Shown: piece after piece, positions 37,833 to 46,919 of the stretch
Layout of the letters: the number at the start of each line of letters is the position of its first letter
Numbering within the stretch: the first letter of the stretch is position 1
Notes under the pieces: generated by a model
Database searches by the model: none
What the model was told of the DNA's origin: nothing
Seen by the model: the letters and a program-made list of their open reading frames with translations, nothing else
Assembly (NCBI GenBank): GCA_002309195.1
Contig: DBWY01000004.1
Location: forward strand, 89,295 to 153,294
From: Treponema sp. UBA1226
Lineage (GTDB): Bacteria > Spirochaetota > Spirochaetia > Treponematales > Treponemataceae
DNA length: 64,000 nucleotides
Direction of reading: 5' to 3'
Made by a program: the position numbers and the translations under genes

Positions 37833-38294
37833 ATGCAAACAGTAATCTGGGTAGATGCAGATTCATGTCCGCGGCTTGTAAGAACATATCTTTTAGATTA
37901 TTCAGCTAAATTAAATTTAAAAATAAATTTTGTTGCAAACAAAAACATTCCGTGCGAAAATGCGCATGAAAATTTTTCTATGATTGTAACAGATAAAGAG
38001 AATCAGGCTGCAGACAATTATATTTTTGATAACATTTTAGAAAAAGATATCGTAATAACACGCGATATTCTTCTTGCAGAACGCCTGGTAGAAAAAAACA
38101 TTGCCGTAATAAATGACCGCGGAAAACGCTGGACAAGCGAAAACATAAAAGAACGAAAATCAGAACGCGACTTTAGCCTTGAACTTACGATGATAGGGCT
38201 TGGCGGTAAAAAGTACAACACATATTCAAAAAAAGAGTTTGCAGAATTTGCAAACTGCTTTGACAGAGAAATCCACGCCTTATTAAAAAAATAA
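37833..38294 (+). CDS. YaiI/YqxD (DUF188) family protein
   Basis: A 153-aa protein of the UPF0178/DUF188 family, a PIN-like fold of unknown function. It opens with VIWVDADSCPRLVR and contains QAADNYIFDNILEKDIVITRDILLAERLVEKN and NDRGKRWTSENIKERKS, the conserved family blocks. It adjoins zapA and ends before a strong bidirectional terminator. Confidence 0.88.
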   Translation: MQTVIWVDADSCPRLVRTYLLDYSAKLNLKINFVANKNIPCENAHENFSMIVTDKENQAADNYIFDNILEKDIVITRDILLAERLVEKNIAVINDRGKRWTSENIKERKSERDFSLELTMIGLGGKKYNTYSKKEFAEFANCFDREIHALLKK

Positions 38295-38320
38295 AAAAAA
38301 TCCGCGAACGATATTTGCAA

Positions 38321-38356
38321 AAAAAATCCGCGGGGAAACCGCGGATTTGATTTTTT
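38321..38356. terminator. Bidirectional intrinsic terminator
   Basis: Perfect 10-bp stem AAATCCGCGG / CCGCGGATTT with loop GGAAA, followed by a T run on the plus strand and preceded by an A run that gives a T run on the minus strand. It separates the convergent DUF188 and HD-GYP genes. Confidence 0.9.
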
Positions 38357-38363
38357 CGAAGAA

Positions 38364-39602
38364 CTATTCTTCATCTGGGAATGCAAGCTGGATTGCAGAA
38401 ATACGGTCACGTACCTGCATAAAAGCAAGAACTACTTCCGGGTCAAAATGCTTTCCAGAATCCGACTGAATTTCTGCAAACGCATCATCAATCTTCCATG
38501 CTTCTTTATAACATCTCTTGTGACTCAAAGCGTCAAATACATCAGCAACTGCAACAATTCTTGCAGAAAGAGGAATCTCTTCGCCGCAAAGATGACGTGC
38601 AGGACTTAAAGGCTCACCGATAACAAAATTTCTGTAATCAAGTGCACCAGGATAAGCTGTTTCGCCGCCATCCCATCTTTCATGATGGAACAAAGCAATG
38701 TCGCGGCACATTTCATCAAGGAAACTTTCTGGTGGTTCAAAAAGATTTGCACCGATACAAGTATGTCCCTGCATTATCGAACGCTCTTCGTCCGTAAAGC
38801 GTGGAAATTTTTTCTTTAAGATAACATCTGATACACCTACTTTTCCAACATCATGGAACTTTGCAGCAATCTTTAATGTATCGCGGAACTTATGAGATTC
38901 TGTCATAGGAACATTGTGGTTAAATGCCCAGCGGTCATAAATTTCAAGCGCAAAACTTGATACACGTTCAACATGAGGATAAGTTTCTTTAGGATCTCTA
39001 AACTCTGCCATCTTAAGCATACGGCGAACCATGTTACTTGTAAGATATGCATTTTCAAGAGCCTTGATTGCACTCTGCGCAAAATGGTTTATAAAGAGTT
39101 CAGCATCAGAATCAAAAGAAACAACCTGGCCGTCATCATCCTGTGCATTGATAATCTGGAGGATTCCAAGAATTTTTCCAGCAGGAGTTTTTAACGGAAT
39201 TGTATAAATAGATTTTGTTCTGTAGTCTGTAGTCTTATCTGTTGTCTTATTAAATTTAAATGGTTTATCTTCTGGAATTTCATAAGCATCAGGAATATTT
39301 AAAGGTTCTCCTGAATATGCAACATAACCAGAAATTGATTTTTCATTAATCGGGAAAGAAAAGAATGTATACGGAAGCTTTTCTCCAGGAGAAAGCTCTT
39401 TTAAGCGGGTATCATTCTGTGCATATTTAATCTTAAGGTTCGGTCCGTCTACAACATAAATAGAACCAGCATCGGCATGAACAATCGATCTTGCCTCTGT
39501 CAAAATGCGTTCAAGTAAGACATCAACGTCCTGGATTTCACCAAGTGACTTTTCCTGTTCAATTATATGCTCTAATTTTTCTTCTCTCGATGCACCTTTC
39601 AT
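38364..39602 (-). CDS. GAF plus HD-GYP-type phosphodiesterase
   Basis: A 412-aa cytoplasmic protein. A GAF sensor domain spans about residues 15-185. The HD-GYP-like domain has the metal-binding HD pair in FHDVGKVGVSD, a following QGHTCIGANLF, and FHHERWDGGETAYPGA. The usual HHExxDGxGYP reads with one extra residue and AYP, and a short insertion (DYRNFVIGEPLSPARHLCGE) precedes the conserved IPLSARIVAVADVFDALS. Probable c-di-GMP phosphodiesterase; the variant could change activity. A single gene with its own promoter (TAGACA-N17-TAAAAT). Confidence 0.87.
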   Translation of the reverse strand: MKGASREEKLEHIIEQEKSLGEIQDVDVLLERILTEARSIVHADAGSIYVVDGPNLKIKYAQNDTRLKELSPGEKLPYTFFSFPINEKSISGYVAYSGEPLNIPDAYEIPEDKPFKFNKTTDKTTDYRTKSIYTIPLKTPAGKILGILQIINAQDDDGQVVSFDSDAELFINHFAQSAIKALENAYLTSNMVRRMLKMAEFRDPKETYPHVERVSSFALEIYDRWAFNHNVPMTESHKFRDTLKIAAKFHDVGKVGVSDVILKKKFPRFTDEERSIMQGHTCIGANLFEPPESFLDEMCRDIALFHHERWDGGETAYPGALDYRNFVIGEPLSPARHLCGEEIPLSARIVAVADVFDALSHKRCYKEAWKIDDAFAEIQSDSGKHFDPEVVLAFMQVRDRISAIQLAFPDEE

Positions 39603-39632
39603 AGTTTATTCCTTATTATGTAGATATTTACT

Positions 39633-39661
39633 ATTTTATACGCTAATTTTGTATTTGTCTA
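39633..39661 (-). promoter_or_regulatory. Promoter of the HD-GYP gene
   Basis: Minus strand: TAGACA (39661-39656), 17-base spacer, TAAAAT (39638-39633). The leader of about 25 bases carries an AAGGA site before the ATG at 39602. Confidence 0.6.
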
Positions 39662-39680
39662 TATTTTATATTTTTAAAAA

Positions 39681-40538
39681 TTATTCAGCCTTTCTGATAA
39701 CAGAAAAATAAATCGGCCCTGCTCCGCCGTTTACATCCGGCAGCACGTGATAGCCAAATTCAGTTTTTTCTGTATCCGGGAGCACAAGATTTTTGCTGCA
39801 AAGCTGAATTTTACCCGTATCATTACGGCATTCCTTGTACTGTTCATCATCTAAAGAAAGAACACGCGCATCGTCAAATTTCTTAAACAAACGCTGTACG
39901 ACCATATCGTTTTCGGCTGGTGCAAGCGCACATGTTGAATAAACCAGATACCCGCCCTTCGTTAAAAGCCTCCAGGCGCTCGAAAGAAGAGCCCACTGCT
40001 CCATAGAAAGCGTCTTAACCCTTGCAGGCGACCACATATCAAGATATTTTTTATCATTAAGCACATGACGCTCAGAAGAGCATGGAGCATCCAAAAGAAT
40101 TCTGTCAAAACACTCTGATTTTGTCTTACACCACAAAGCGCCGTCGCTGCACGTAATCGTAAGATTTTCCTGTATTTTCTGTGGAATATGCTCTTCGCAG
40201 ACTTTTGAAAGCCGCATTTTTCTTTCAAACGAGCGTTCATTCGAAGTAAGTTTTGCACCTTCATCCATTAAAGAAGCAAGGACAAGAGTTTTACCGCCCG
40301 GAGCTGCACATAAATCAAGGATATCTTCAGCACCTTTTAACGGAAGTGAAAATGCTGCAAGAATGCTTGCGCTGTCAAGATAATAGGTTCTTAAAGATGG
40401 ATCAAGACAGTATGGAACAGGTTCAGCTTCTTTTAAAAGCGCTTCCTTTAATGTACTCCAGCGTTCACCAAAAACGTTTTCGTAATATGAGTTAAAACCT
40501 TGTTCGCCCCTTAAAGCATCTTTATCTTTCTTTGCCAT
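39681..40538 (-). CDS. RsmB/RsmF/NSUN-type RNA cytosine-C5 methyltransferase
   Basis: A 285-aa SAM-dependent methyltransferase. Motif I is LDLCAAPGGKTLVLAS. Motif IV is LDAPCSSERHV, with the PC cysteine, and motif VI is YSTCALAPAEND, with the TC catalytic cysteine. Both cysteines are typical of RNA m5C enzymes. It lacks the N-terminal NusB-like domain of RsmB and the C-terminal PUA of RsmF, so the exact rRNA or tRNA target is unknown. It follows the GH3 gene by 5 bases. Confidence 0.88.
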   Translation of the reverse strand: MAKKDKDALRGEQGFNSYYENVFGERWSTLKEALLKEAEPVPYCLDPSLRTYYLDSASILAAFSLPLKGAEDILDLCAAPGGKTLVLASLMDEGAKLTSNERSFERKMRLSKVCEEHIPQKIQENLTITCSDGALWCKTKSECFDRILLDAPCSSERHVLNDKKYLDMWSPARVKTLSMEQWALLSSAWRLLTKGGYLVYSTCALAPAENDMVVQRLFKKFDDARVLSLDDEQYKECRNDTGKIQLCSKNLVLPDTEKTEFGYHVLPDVNGGAGPIYFSVIRKAE

Positions 40539-40543
40539 ATTAT

Positions 40544-41923
40544 TTACTGCGCTTTCCTTTCTTTTATATTAAGGCAATATTTTTCATCTTTATCTGCCGT
40601 GCCGTAAAAATATTCGTAATAAATGTCTTCGGTCGTTTTTTTTGACGTATTAAAAAGATAATATCGAAAACCTTTTTCGTCATTGATTAACTTATTTCTA
40701 TCTCTAAACGGAATTGACTCAGGTATATTGCATGAAAATTTTTCCTGATTAAGAGGACTTCCCTTAAAGCAGATGTTTCCCGGATTTTCAAGATCAGATG
40801 CAGAAATTATTCCATAATCGATTTTAAAACTCAAAATCCTGTAAAGCGAATCTTCGATTTTCTTTAAAAACTCAGGATCTTCTTCGCAGATTGCAATAAA
40901 AATCTTAAGCCATTTTTTAAAAGTTTTCTGACTTATCATAATACAGTTAATACCCGCATCAACTGCCATCCTGCATGCTTTTTCAGGAGAATAACCGTTA
41001 TCAATAAGAGCACCCATAAAAATGTCGTCAGAAAAAATCAATCCGTCATATCCAATTTTAGTACGCAGTATATCTGTTACCCAGAACCTGCTCAAACATG
41101 ACGGATGGCTGTCATAGGAAGGAACTACCGCATGACTCATAAGAACACCGGCAGGATGACTTTCTTCTATGATTTTAGAAAAAGTTTCTGTAATTTCATC
41201 AAATTCTTCCTTTGACATTTCTATTTTAGGAAGCCCTGTATGTGGATCTACATTTGTATTTCCAGGAAAATGTTTTAAAATCGCCGCTACTTCATTTTTC
41301 TGATATGCGCTTACACATTCAGAAGAATATTTTATAACGCTGTCTTTGTTTCCGTAACTTCTTCCGCTTAAAAAATCTTTATTTTTATCTGTACAGATTT
41401 CAGAAACAGGTGCAAGATTTAAATTAAAACCAAGAGAACGCATCTGTTTTGCATAACTTTCATAAAGTTCAAAGGTCTTATCCGCTGTAAGACAGTTTGA
41501 TACACGCTCGTTTTCTGCAAGAGGTCCTGCAACACTTCGAAGTCTGTTTACATAACCGCCTTCTACATCGACGCACAGATATGGAACGATAGAACCCTGC
41601 ATATAAGCATGCTCAATGATGGAATCTGTAAAACTCATTATCTTTGATGCATTGTCAGCGATATTATATCCGAAAAAAATATATCCACCCGGAATAAGTG
41701 TCTTTTTAACGCCATCCTTTTCATAATACTCAACGCTTAAAAATTTATCATCGTTTTCAAGATTGATAAGAAAAAGCTGGGCAATTTTTTCTTCAAGAGA
41801 AAGAGAATCTGTATAAGTTTTTATAATCTGTTCTCTAGAGTCCGGTTGATTAATCTCGTCTGCTAAAATATTAGAAATCGGAAGAATCGTCAGGAACAGA
41901 GAACATATCAAGACTTTCGTCAT
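40544..41923 (-). CDS. Exported glycoside hydrolase family 3 (NagZ-like)
   Basis: A GH3 beta-N-acetylhexosaminidase-like protein of about 459 aa. A signal peptide begins MTKVLICSLFLTILPI. Family blocks are VPYLCVDVEGGYVNRLR, LNLAPVSEI, KHFPGNTNVDPHTGLP (KHFPGH with His replaced by Asn, but the DxH loop kept), and GLIFSDDIFMGAL, containing the nucleophile Asp. Likely trims amino-sugar glycans or muropeptides in the periplasm. The ATG at 41923 fits the signal peptide; it lies inside the 3' end of the TRAP permease gene (53-base overlap). Earlier in-frame ATGs exist at 41938 and 41986. Confidence 0.83.
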   Translation of the reverse strand: MTKVLICSLFLTILPISNILADEINQPDSREQIIKTYTDSLSLEEKIAQLFLINLENDDKFLSVEYYEKDGVKKTLIPGGYIFFGYNIADNASKIMSFTDSIIEHAYMQGSIVPYLCVDVEGGYVNRLRSVAGPLAENERVSNCLTADKTFELYESYAKQMRSLGFNLNLAPVSEICTDKNKDFLSGRSYGNKDSVIKYSSECVSAYQKNEVAAILKHFPGNTNVDPHTGLPKIEMSKEEFDEITETFSKIIEESHPAGVLMSHAVVPSYDSHPSCLSRFWVTDILRTKIGYDGLIFSDDIFMGALIDNGYSPEKACRMAVDAGINCIMISQKTFKKWLKIFIAICEEDPEFLKKIEDSLYRILSFKIDYGIISASDLENPGNICFKGSPLNQEKFSCNIPESIPFRDRNKLINDEKGFRYYLFNTSKKTTEDIYYEYFYGTADKDEKYCLNIKERKAQ

Positions 41924-43895
41924 ATTCTTCTGAGTCATAATTAAATTCATATTCAGCATCAGCAGGCTCAACTTCATCGATTGCATCCGGTGACGGCTTT
42001 ACAAGACATGTCGTCAATGCCGGAACATATGTTACAAGAAGCAGAACTGCAATCTGGACAGCGAGGAAAGGCATTACACCTTTGATAACTTTAGAAACCG
42101 GTTTTTTAAATGCATAAGAAGAAATAAACAAGTCCATTCCAACCGGTGGAGTTAAGAATCCAATTGAAAGGTTCATCAAAAAGATTACACCCGACTGAAC
42201 TTCCGGGATTCCTAAAGCCTTTCCTGCATAAAGAAGAAGCGGCGAAATGATAAGGATTGCAGAATACAAATCCATAAGACAGCCGACAATGAGCAGGACG
42301 ATGTTCATCAAAAAGAGGAACGCATATTTATTTGAAACATAAGTCGTTATAAACTCTGTTACGATTTCAGGAACGTTGGCGTCCTGCATGAAATATGAAA
42401 GACCTGCAGCCGCGCCGATGATAAATAAAACTCCGCCCGAAACAGGAACAGATTCTGCAACAACTCTTGCTGCCCCTCTGATTGTAAAATCCTTTCTGAT
42501 GAATGTTTCAAGACAGAATGTATAGATTACTGCAAACGAAGCTACCTGGAAAAGATTAAAGAATCCCGTAAAGTATGTAAGGCAGAAAAGAACAGGAAGA
42601 AGAAGCTCAAATACACAATCCTTTAAAGATGAAAGAATTGCCTTTAAAGAAAATTTAGTTCGTTCAGTATTTTTATCAAAAATGATTCCCATGACAATCA
42701 TTGCAACAGCCATAATCGTTCCCGGAATCAAAGCAGCAACAAAAAGGTTTGTTATGTCAAAGCCCTTGCTGAACTGCGTAATATTTGACGTAAAATACAT
42801 GATGATTGCAACGCTCGGAGGAAAAAGAAGTCCAAGTGCGCCGCTTGATGTAATAAGGCTTTCTGCCCTGTCTTTATCATAACCAGAGCCTGTAAGGATA
42901 ATCGAAAGAAGTGAACCGAGTGCAAGAATCGTTACACCGCTTACTCCTGTAAATGTAGAAAAGAAAGTAAGAACCAGAACCGTTGCTACAACCGTTCCGC
43001 CCCTGAACCATCCGAAAAGAGAATTAAAGAGGTTTACAAATCTCTTTCCTGCACTTCCCTGCGCAAGAATATATCCTGCAATCGTAAAAAGCGGAATTGC
43101 AGTTACGTTTTTATCTGTAAGCTTTGCATGTGCTTCGAGAATAATCATGTCGACATATCCGCCGGACTTTGAAAAAAGCACATAAGTAATTCCGCTTATA
43201 ACTACAAAAAGCGGAACTCCTGCAAATGCAAGAAGAATCATTGCAATTACTAAAATCCATACAGATTTTTCGCAGAACAGATTCCACAAATCAAAAATCT
43301 TAAATAAAACAGGAAACTCAGACTGCCCCGTAACATACCAGAGGATTCCTGTAATGGAACTCATCGAAGTAATCAAACCGAGTAAGATTCCGACGATTCC
43401 TGCAATTTTATTCTTTCTTCTGCTTACTGCCATCACAACCATAGCGATATAGCAGACAGGCATAAAGAAAAAGAAAATGCGTTCAGAGAAAACTCCGAAC
43501 ACTTTATTTATAAACTGGTCACGATTTACAAGCTGACAGAATGCAGTTAAAAAAAGCTGAATGAGAATCATAGGAGTTACAGCATCTGTAACACAGTCAA
43601 TGACTTTCTTTACTTTCTCGGGCAGCTTTTCTGTAAGGCTTGCAAGACTAAGATGCTTGCTTTCGCGCCATGTGATAATCCCCGCTATACATGCAAACAG
43701 AAATCCAAAGTTTACAATAATCGCATCTGCGTTTAAAACCTGTAAGTGCAGGTTATCCTGCATTATCTTTATTACGAGTGTCGTAACAGTAAGAATGATT
43801 ATAAGTATAAAAGCAAATAAATCTTCTGCAAAATCTATCGGCTTTTTATCTTTTGGAATGATTTTTCCGTCTGCATTTATAAAAGGGTTTTTCAA
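41871..43895 (-). CDS. TRAP transporter permease, fused DctQ-DctM
   Basis: A 674-aa inner membrane protein. The first roughly 200 residues hold four helices of the small DctQ subunit; the remainder is a 12-helix DctM with TRAP/GntII features such as TTTPVGMDLF-like FLTPPVGMDLFISSYAF near the end and IALFTIAGYILAQGS-like AIPLFTIAGYILAQGS. The C-terminus is acidic (about 45 residues). The fused form matches the T. pallidum-type TRAP system. The start codon is TTG with GAGGTG upstream and directly follows the DctP stop. Confidence 0.9.
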   Translation of the reverse strand: MKNPFINADGKIIPKDKKPIDFAEDLFAFILIIILTVTTLVIKIMQDNLHLQVLNADAIIVNFGFLFACIAGIITWRESKHLSLASLTEKLPEKVKKVIDCVTDAVTPMILIQLFLTAFCQLVNRDQFINKVFGVFSERIFFFFMPVCYIAMVVMAVSRRKNKIAGIVGILLGLITSMSSITGILWYVTGQSEFPVLFKIFDLWNLFCEKSVWILVIAMILLAFAGVPLFVVISGITYVLFSKSGGYVDMIILEAHAKLTDKNVTAIPLFTIAGYILAQGSAGKRFVNLFNSLFGWFRGGTVVATVLVLTFFSTFTGVSGVTILALGSLLSIILTGSGYDKDRAESLITSSGALGLLFPPSVAIIMYFTSNITQFSKGFDITNLFVAALIPGTIMAVAMIVMGIIFDKNTERTKFSLKAILSSLKDCVFELLLPVLFCLTYFTGFFNLFQVASFAVIYTFCLETFIRKDFTIRGAARVVAESVPVSGGVLFIIGAAAGLSYFMQDANVPEIVTEFITTYVSNKYAFLFLMNIVLLIVGCLMDLYSAILIISPLLLYAGKALGIPEVQSGVIFLMNLSIGFLTPPVGMDLFISSYAFKKPVSKVIKGVMPFLAVQIAVLLLVTYVPALTTCLVKPSPDAIDEVEPADAEYEFNYDSEEYDESLDMFSVPDDSSDF

Positions 43896-44924
43896 TTATT
43901 CACCTCGATATTTTTTTAAGAACACTTCAATCTGTTCATAAAACTGTTTGTTTACTACAGGATTACTTCCTTCGTACATAAAGTGCAGGTCTTTTCTAAA
44001 CGAATCTTCCCAGACTTTTTTCTGTGCGTCGGTAGGATTAAAAACCTTACATCCGTTTTTTTCACAGAGGCTAAGATATTCTGCATCCATTTTTTTCTGG
44101 TCTGCAATAAATTTTGCTTCTGCTTTCTTGATACTCTGCATTAAAGCCGGCTTGTATTTATCCGGGATTGCTTCCCAGTCTTTTTTATTCATGATAAAGC
44201 CGACCATTACAGGTGCAAGCGGAATATTATTAACATTTACAAGGTTTTTATAATACTGAGCAGCATATGCGTACATCGGAATCGTAAAAAGTCCTTCTAC
44301 GTCACCAGAAGAAATGCTTGACTGGAGCTTGTCTGCAGGAACATCCTGTGTTAAGTATCCGGCAGATTTAAATGCGTTGCTCAATGCAGGAGATGTAAGG
44401 CCTCCGATTGCAAGACGAACTTTTCTTAATTCATCAGGAGTATATGCAGGCTTAGAAGTAAAGAAGTAAGCCCAGCCGATGTTAAACCAGCCTAAAACTA
44501 CATAGCCTTTTTCATCAAATGCTTTCTGCATTGTCGGGGTAAATTCTTTAAGAACTGCGTTTACTTCATCCTGATTTCTGAACATAAACGGAGCACACAA
44601 AGTCATTACGTTTGATTTTGGTGCAAAATCATCAAGTCCCATCGAAGTAAATACTGCACCACCAATCGGAGCTTTCTGTCCAGGACGAACAGCGTTGAGC
44701 TTTTTAACAACTCCGCCTTCTCCACCCATTGCGTCAGAAGTCATAAACTGGAGGATGATTTCTCCGTTTGTAATTGTTGCCCATTCTTTAGCAATCTGTC
44801 TCTGCTGAACGTCCCACGAAGAACGAGCAGGTGCAACAGATGCAATCTTTATTGTTGTCTGTGCAAATGCAGTCTGTGATAAAACAGCAGCTGCAAGAAT
44901 AAAAATCTTTTTTAATGCTTTCAT
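43896..44924 (-). CDS. TRAP transporter solute-binding protein (DctP)
   Basis: A 342-aa periplasmic DctP/TAXI-type binding protein. The signal peptide ends ...QTAFAQ (about residue 22). The mature protein has IKIASVAPARSSWD, LRKVRLAIGG (the conserved Arg contacting a carboxylate in classic DctPs lies in a stretch like this), and GDVEGLFTIPMYAYAAQYYK. Second gene of the TatT-DctP-DctQM cluster. Likely ligands are organic acids or other hydrophobic small molecules; not predictable. Confidence 0.92.
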   Translation of the reverse strand: MKALKKIFILAAAVLSQTAFAQTTIKIASVAPARSSWDVQQRQIAKEWATITNGEIILQFMTSDAMGGEGGVVKKLNAVRPGQKAPIGGAVFTSMGLDDFAPKSNVMTLCAPFMFRNQDEVNAVLKEFTPTMQKAFDEKGYVVLGWFNIGWAYFFTSKPAYTPDELRKVRLAIGGLTSPALSNAFKSAGYLTQDVPADKLQSSISSGDVEGLFTIPMYAYAAQYYKNLVNVNNIPLAPVMVGFIMNKKDWEAIPDKYKPALMQSIKKAEAKFIADQKKMDAEYLSLCEKNGCKVFNPTDAQKKVWEDSFRKDLHFMYEGSNPVVNKQFYEQIEVFLKKYRGE

Positions 44925-44948
44925 AATATTATCTCCCGTAAAACTTGA

Positions 44949-45929
44949 TTACCATTCAATAAAATAATCATCAATATGATCCAGAAGTCTCTGTGCCTTT
45001 TTCTGATTGATTACATTCATAAGGCACGAAGAAGGTTCTGCGTCAGGATCGATGCTCAATGCTTTGTTCAATGATTCAACGAAACCGTCTTTATCTCCTT
45101 CAGGTATGCAGAAAGATTTAGCCTTTGTAACATAATTTCCTGCAAGTTTACCCTTGGAATACTTCATTCCCTGTTCAAAACAATAAACACCCCTGTCGTA
45201 GTCTCCGCCAAAATCAGATGGAGCAGCAACATAAATCTGAGTCAAAACGTCCCAGATTGCACCGTCAGAATAATCAGGTTTGAGTTCTGCAAGGCGCTCA
45301 AGAATTGCGATATGTCCTTTGATTGCTCCGATTATATTTGAATCAAGCGGATTAAGTGCAAATGACGCAAAAAATCCTGCGCACGCCCAGTACATTGCAT
45401 TTACGTCGTTTGCAGTAATTTTTTCGACATAAGACTTTATCTTTTCTTCGTCACTTCCTTCGATTGCTTCTGTAAAACCTTTAAATCGCGATTCAAAAAC
45501 ACCAAAAATCAAATCATGACCACGAAGGTAATGAAGTTTGGCTCTTTCAAATTCTGCAACCTGTTCATCAAGCAGTCTAGGATCTGTCATAAGTTCAGCT
45601 TTAGACTCTACGCAAAGATTTGCATACATTACATTCAATGAACCGAGCATGATTGTATTTCCCTGATGCTCCGGGTTTTCGATATGCATAATTTCGTAGA
45701 GTTTTAAAATGACAGGCAGTACTTCCTGTACGATGACCGGATCTTTTTCTCCCATAAATGCCAGCATGGGATCAGGGTCAGATTCTTTTACTTTTGCAGG
45801 TATTCCCTTTTTGTTTGCAGAAGACAAACCGTCAGAAACACCATTTAAAATCATGGTTTTACAGGAAGTAAAGCTGCAAGCCACAGCCAAACTTACTGAT
45901 AAAACAACTAATCGCTCACTAAGTTTCAT
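44949..45929 (-). CDS. tatT: TatT-like TPR lipoprotein (TRAP-associated)
   Basis: A 326-aa lipoprotein resembling T. pallidum Tp0956 (TatT), the trimeric TPR partner of a TRAP binding protein. A lipobox-like FTSC follows the hydrophobic signal (Cys near 23), then KTMILNGVSDGLSS. The C-terminal portion has helical repeats (AFFASFALNPLDSNIIGAIK; VLTQIYVAAPSDFGGDYDRG). The family role is inferred to be ligand handover or storage for the TRAP system. First gene of the operon, with a promoter predicting a leaderless mRNA. Confidence 0.87.
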   Translation of the reverse strand: MKLSERLVVLSVSLAVACSFTSCKTMILNGVSDGLSSANKKGIPAKVKESDPDPMLAFMGEKDPVIVQEVLPVILKLYEIMHIENPEHQGNTIMLGSLNVMYANLCVESKAELMTDPRLLDEQVAEFERAKLHYLRGHDLIFGVFESRFKGFTEAIEGSDEEKIKSYVEKITANDVNAMYWACAGFFASFALNPLDSNIIGAIKGHIAILERLAELKPDYSDGAIWDVLTQIYVAAPSDFGGDYDRGVYCFEQGMKYSKGKLAGNYVTKAKSFCIPEGDKDGFVESLNKALSIDPDAEPSSCLMNVINQKKAQRLLDHIDDYFIEW

Positions 45930-45935
45930 ATGACA

Positions 45936-45964
45936 ATTTTATTAAAAATAGGAATAATAGTCAA
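45936..45964 (-). promoter_or_regulatory. tatT operon promoter, predicted leaderless
   Basis: Minus strand: TTGACT (45964-45959), 17-base spacer, TAAAAT (45941-45936), then 6 bases (TGTCAT) to the ATG. No Shine-Dalgarno sequence fits. Confidence 0.6.
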
Positions 45965-46041
45965 ATATTACGTCATATAATAAGAAGAAACTTATATTAG
46001 AACCGGCGCAGGTTTAAGCATCGCTTATGCGCGGCCTTAAA

Positions 46042-46884
46042 TTAATACCTGCACGGGCGCTTTGCATACTTGTACGTAAACCAGGCACCGGCAAAACGGC
46101 CTATAAAACGTGACATAAACGCATTAAATTTCCATTTAAATGCCCACAGTGCAATTACCCGGTGTTTCGAAGCCGACTTTAAGGCGTGGAGTACGGTTTT
46201 TGGCGCAGATTTACCATGAAGAACTTCTTTTCTAGCTCCGTTTGACGCGACATTTGCAAACTCTGTCGATACAGAACCCGGACAAACGGCCGTAACATAG
46301 ATTCCCTTTTCCTTTAACTCTGCGGCAAGCGCAACAGAAAAAGAAAGCACGTAGCTTTTTGTCGCAGCGTATACTGCAAAATTTCCAAGCGGAATAAAAG
46401 CAGCAAGGCTTGCGATATTTATAATCGTACAACCTCTGTTCATAAACGGAACTGCAATTCCAGTAATGCCTGTAAGGGATGTACAGTTTAAATCTATCAT
46501 ATCAAGTTCTTTTTCTATCGGAGTCTGTGTAAACTCGCCGTAAGTTCCAAAGCCCGCATTGTTTATTAAAAGCGCAATTTCAAAGCCTTCATTTTTTTCT
46601 GTCATCTGTTCAGTCTTTAAAAGAGCTTTGACAGCATTTACTCCTGCCCTTCCTGCAAGATTTGCTTCTATAGGAATTATTCTAGGATATTCTTTTGAAG
46701 TATTTTTTTCTGCGATAAGTGACATGTCAAACTGAATTTCTGTAAGGCGGTCAATACGTCTTGCTAAAATCCAGATTTCATCTATTTTACCGAAATTATA
46801 TTTTTCGCTGTTTGTAAAAATTTCTTTTACAAATTCTTTTCCCATCCCGGAACTTGCACCGGTAACGATACATATTCTTTTCAT
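46042..46884 (-). CDS. Short-chain dehydrogenase/reductase
   Basis: A 280-aa NAD(P)-dependent oxidoreductase. The dinucleotide loop is VTGASSGMGKEF, then LINNAGFGTYG, and the catalytic YxxxK is YAATKSYVLSFS. The C-terminus ends with a basic, aromatic stretch like membrane-associated SDRs (DltE/YqjQ type). The substrate is unknown. It starts 15 bases after ttcA ends but has its own promoter inside the ttcA 3' end. Confidence 0.88.
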   Translation of the reverse strand: MKRICIVTGASSGMGKEFVKEIFTNSEKYNFGKIDEIWILARRIDRLTEIQFDMSLIAEKNTSKEYPRIIPIEANLAGRAGVNAVKALLKTEQMTEKNEGFEIALLINNAGFGTYGEFTQTPIEKELDMIDLNCTSLTGITGIAVPFMNRGCTIINIASLAAFIPLGNFAVYAATKSYVLSFSVALAAELKEKGIYVTAVCPGSVSTEFANVASNGARKEVLHGKSAPKTVLHALKSASKHRVIALWAFKWKFNAFMSRFIGRFAGAWFTYKYAKRPCRY

Positions 46885-46890
46885 GATAAT

Positions 46891-46919
46891 ATTATCAGTT
46901 ATGGAAGATATTCAGTCAA
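46891..46919 (-). promoter_or_regulatory. SDR gene promoter, predicted leaderless
   Basis: Minus strand: TTGACT (46919-46914), 17-base spacer, GATAAT (46896-46891), then 6 bases to the ATG at 46884. The -35 lies within the last codons of ttcA. No ribosome site. Confidence 0.55.

Noticed and set aside
38291..38320. AAAAAAATCCGCG repeat just before the main terminator as a second terminator
   Set aside because: It lacks a matching 3' arm of its own; it is a partial duplicate of the left arm of the real hairpin.
46005..46055. Inverted repeat GCAGGT/ACCTGC at the SDR 3' end as a terminator
   Set aside because: The stem is short and interrupted and lacks a T run; it may be chance pairing.
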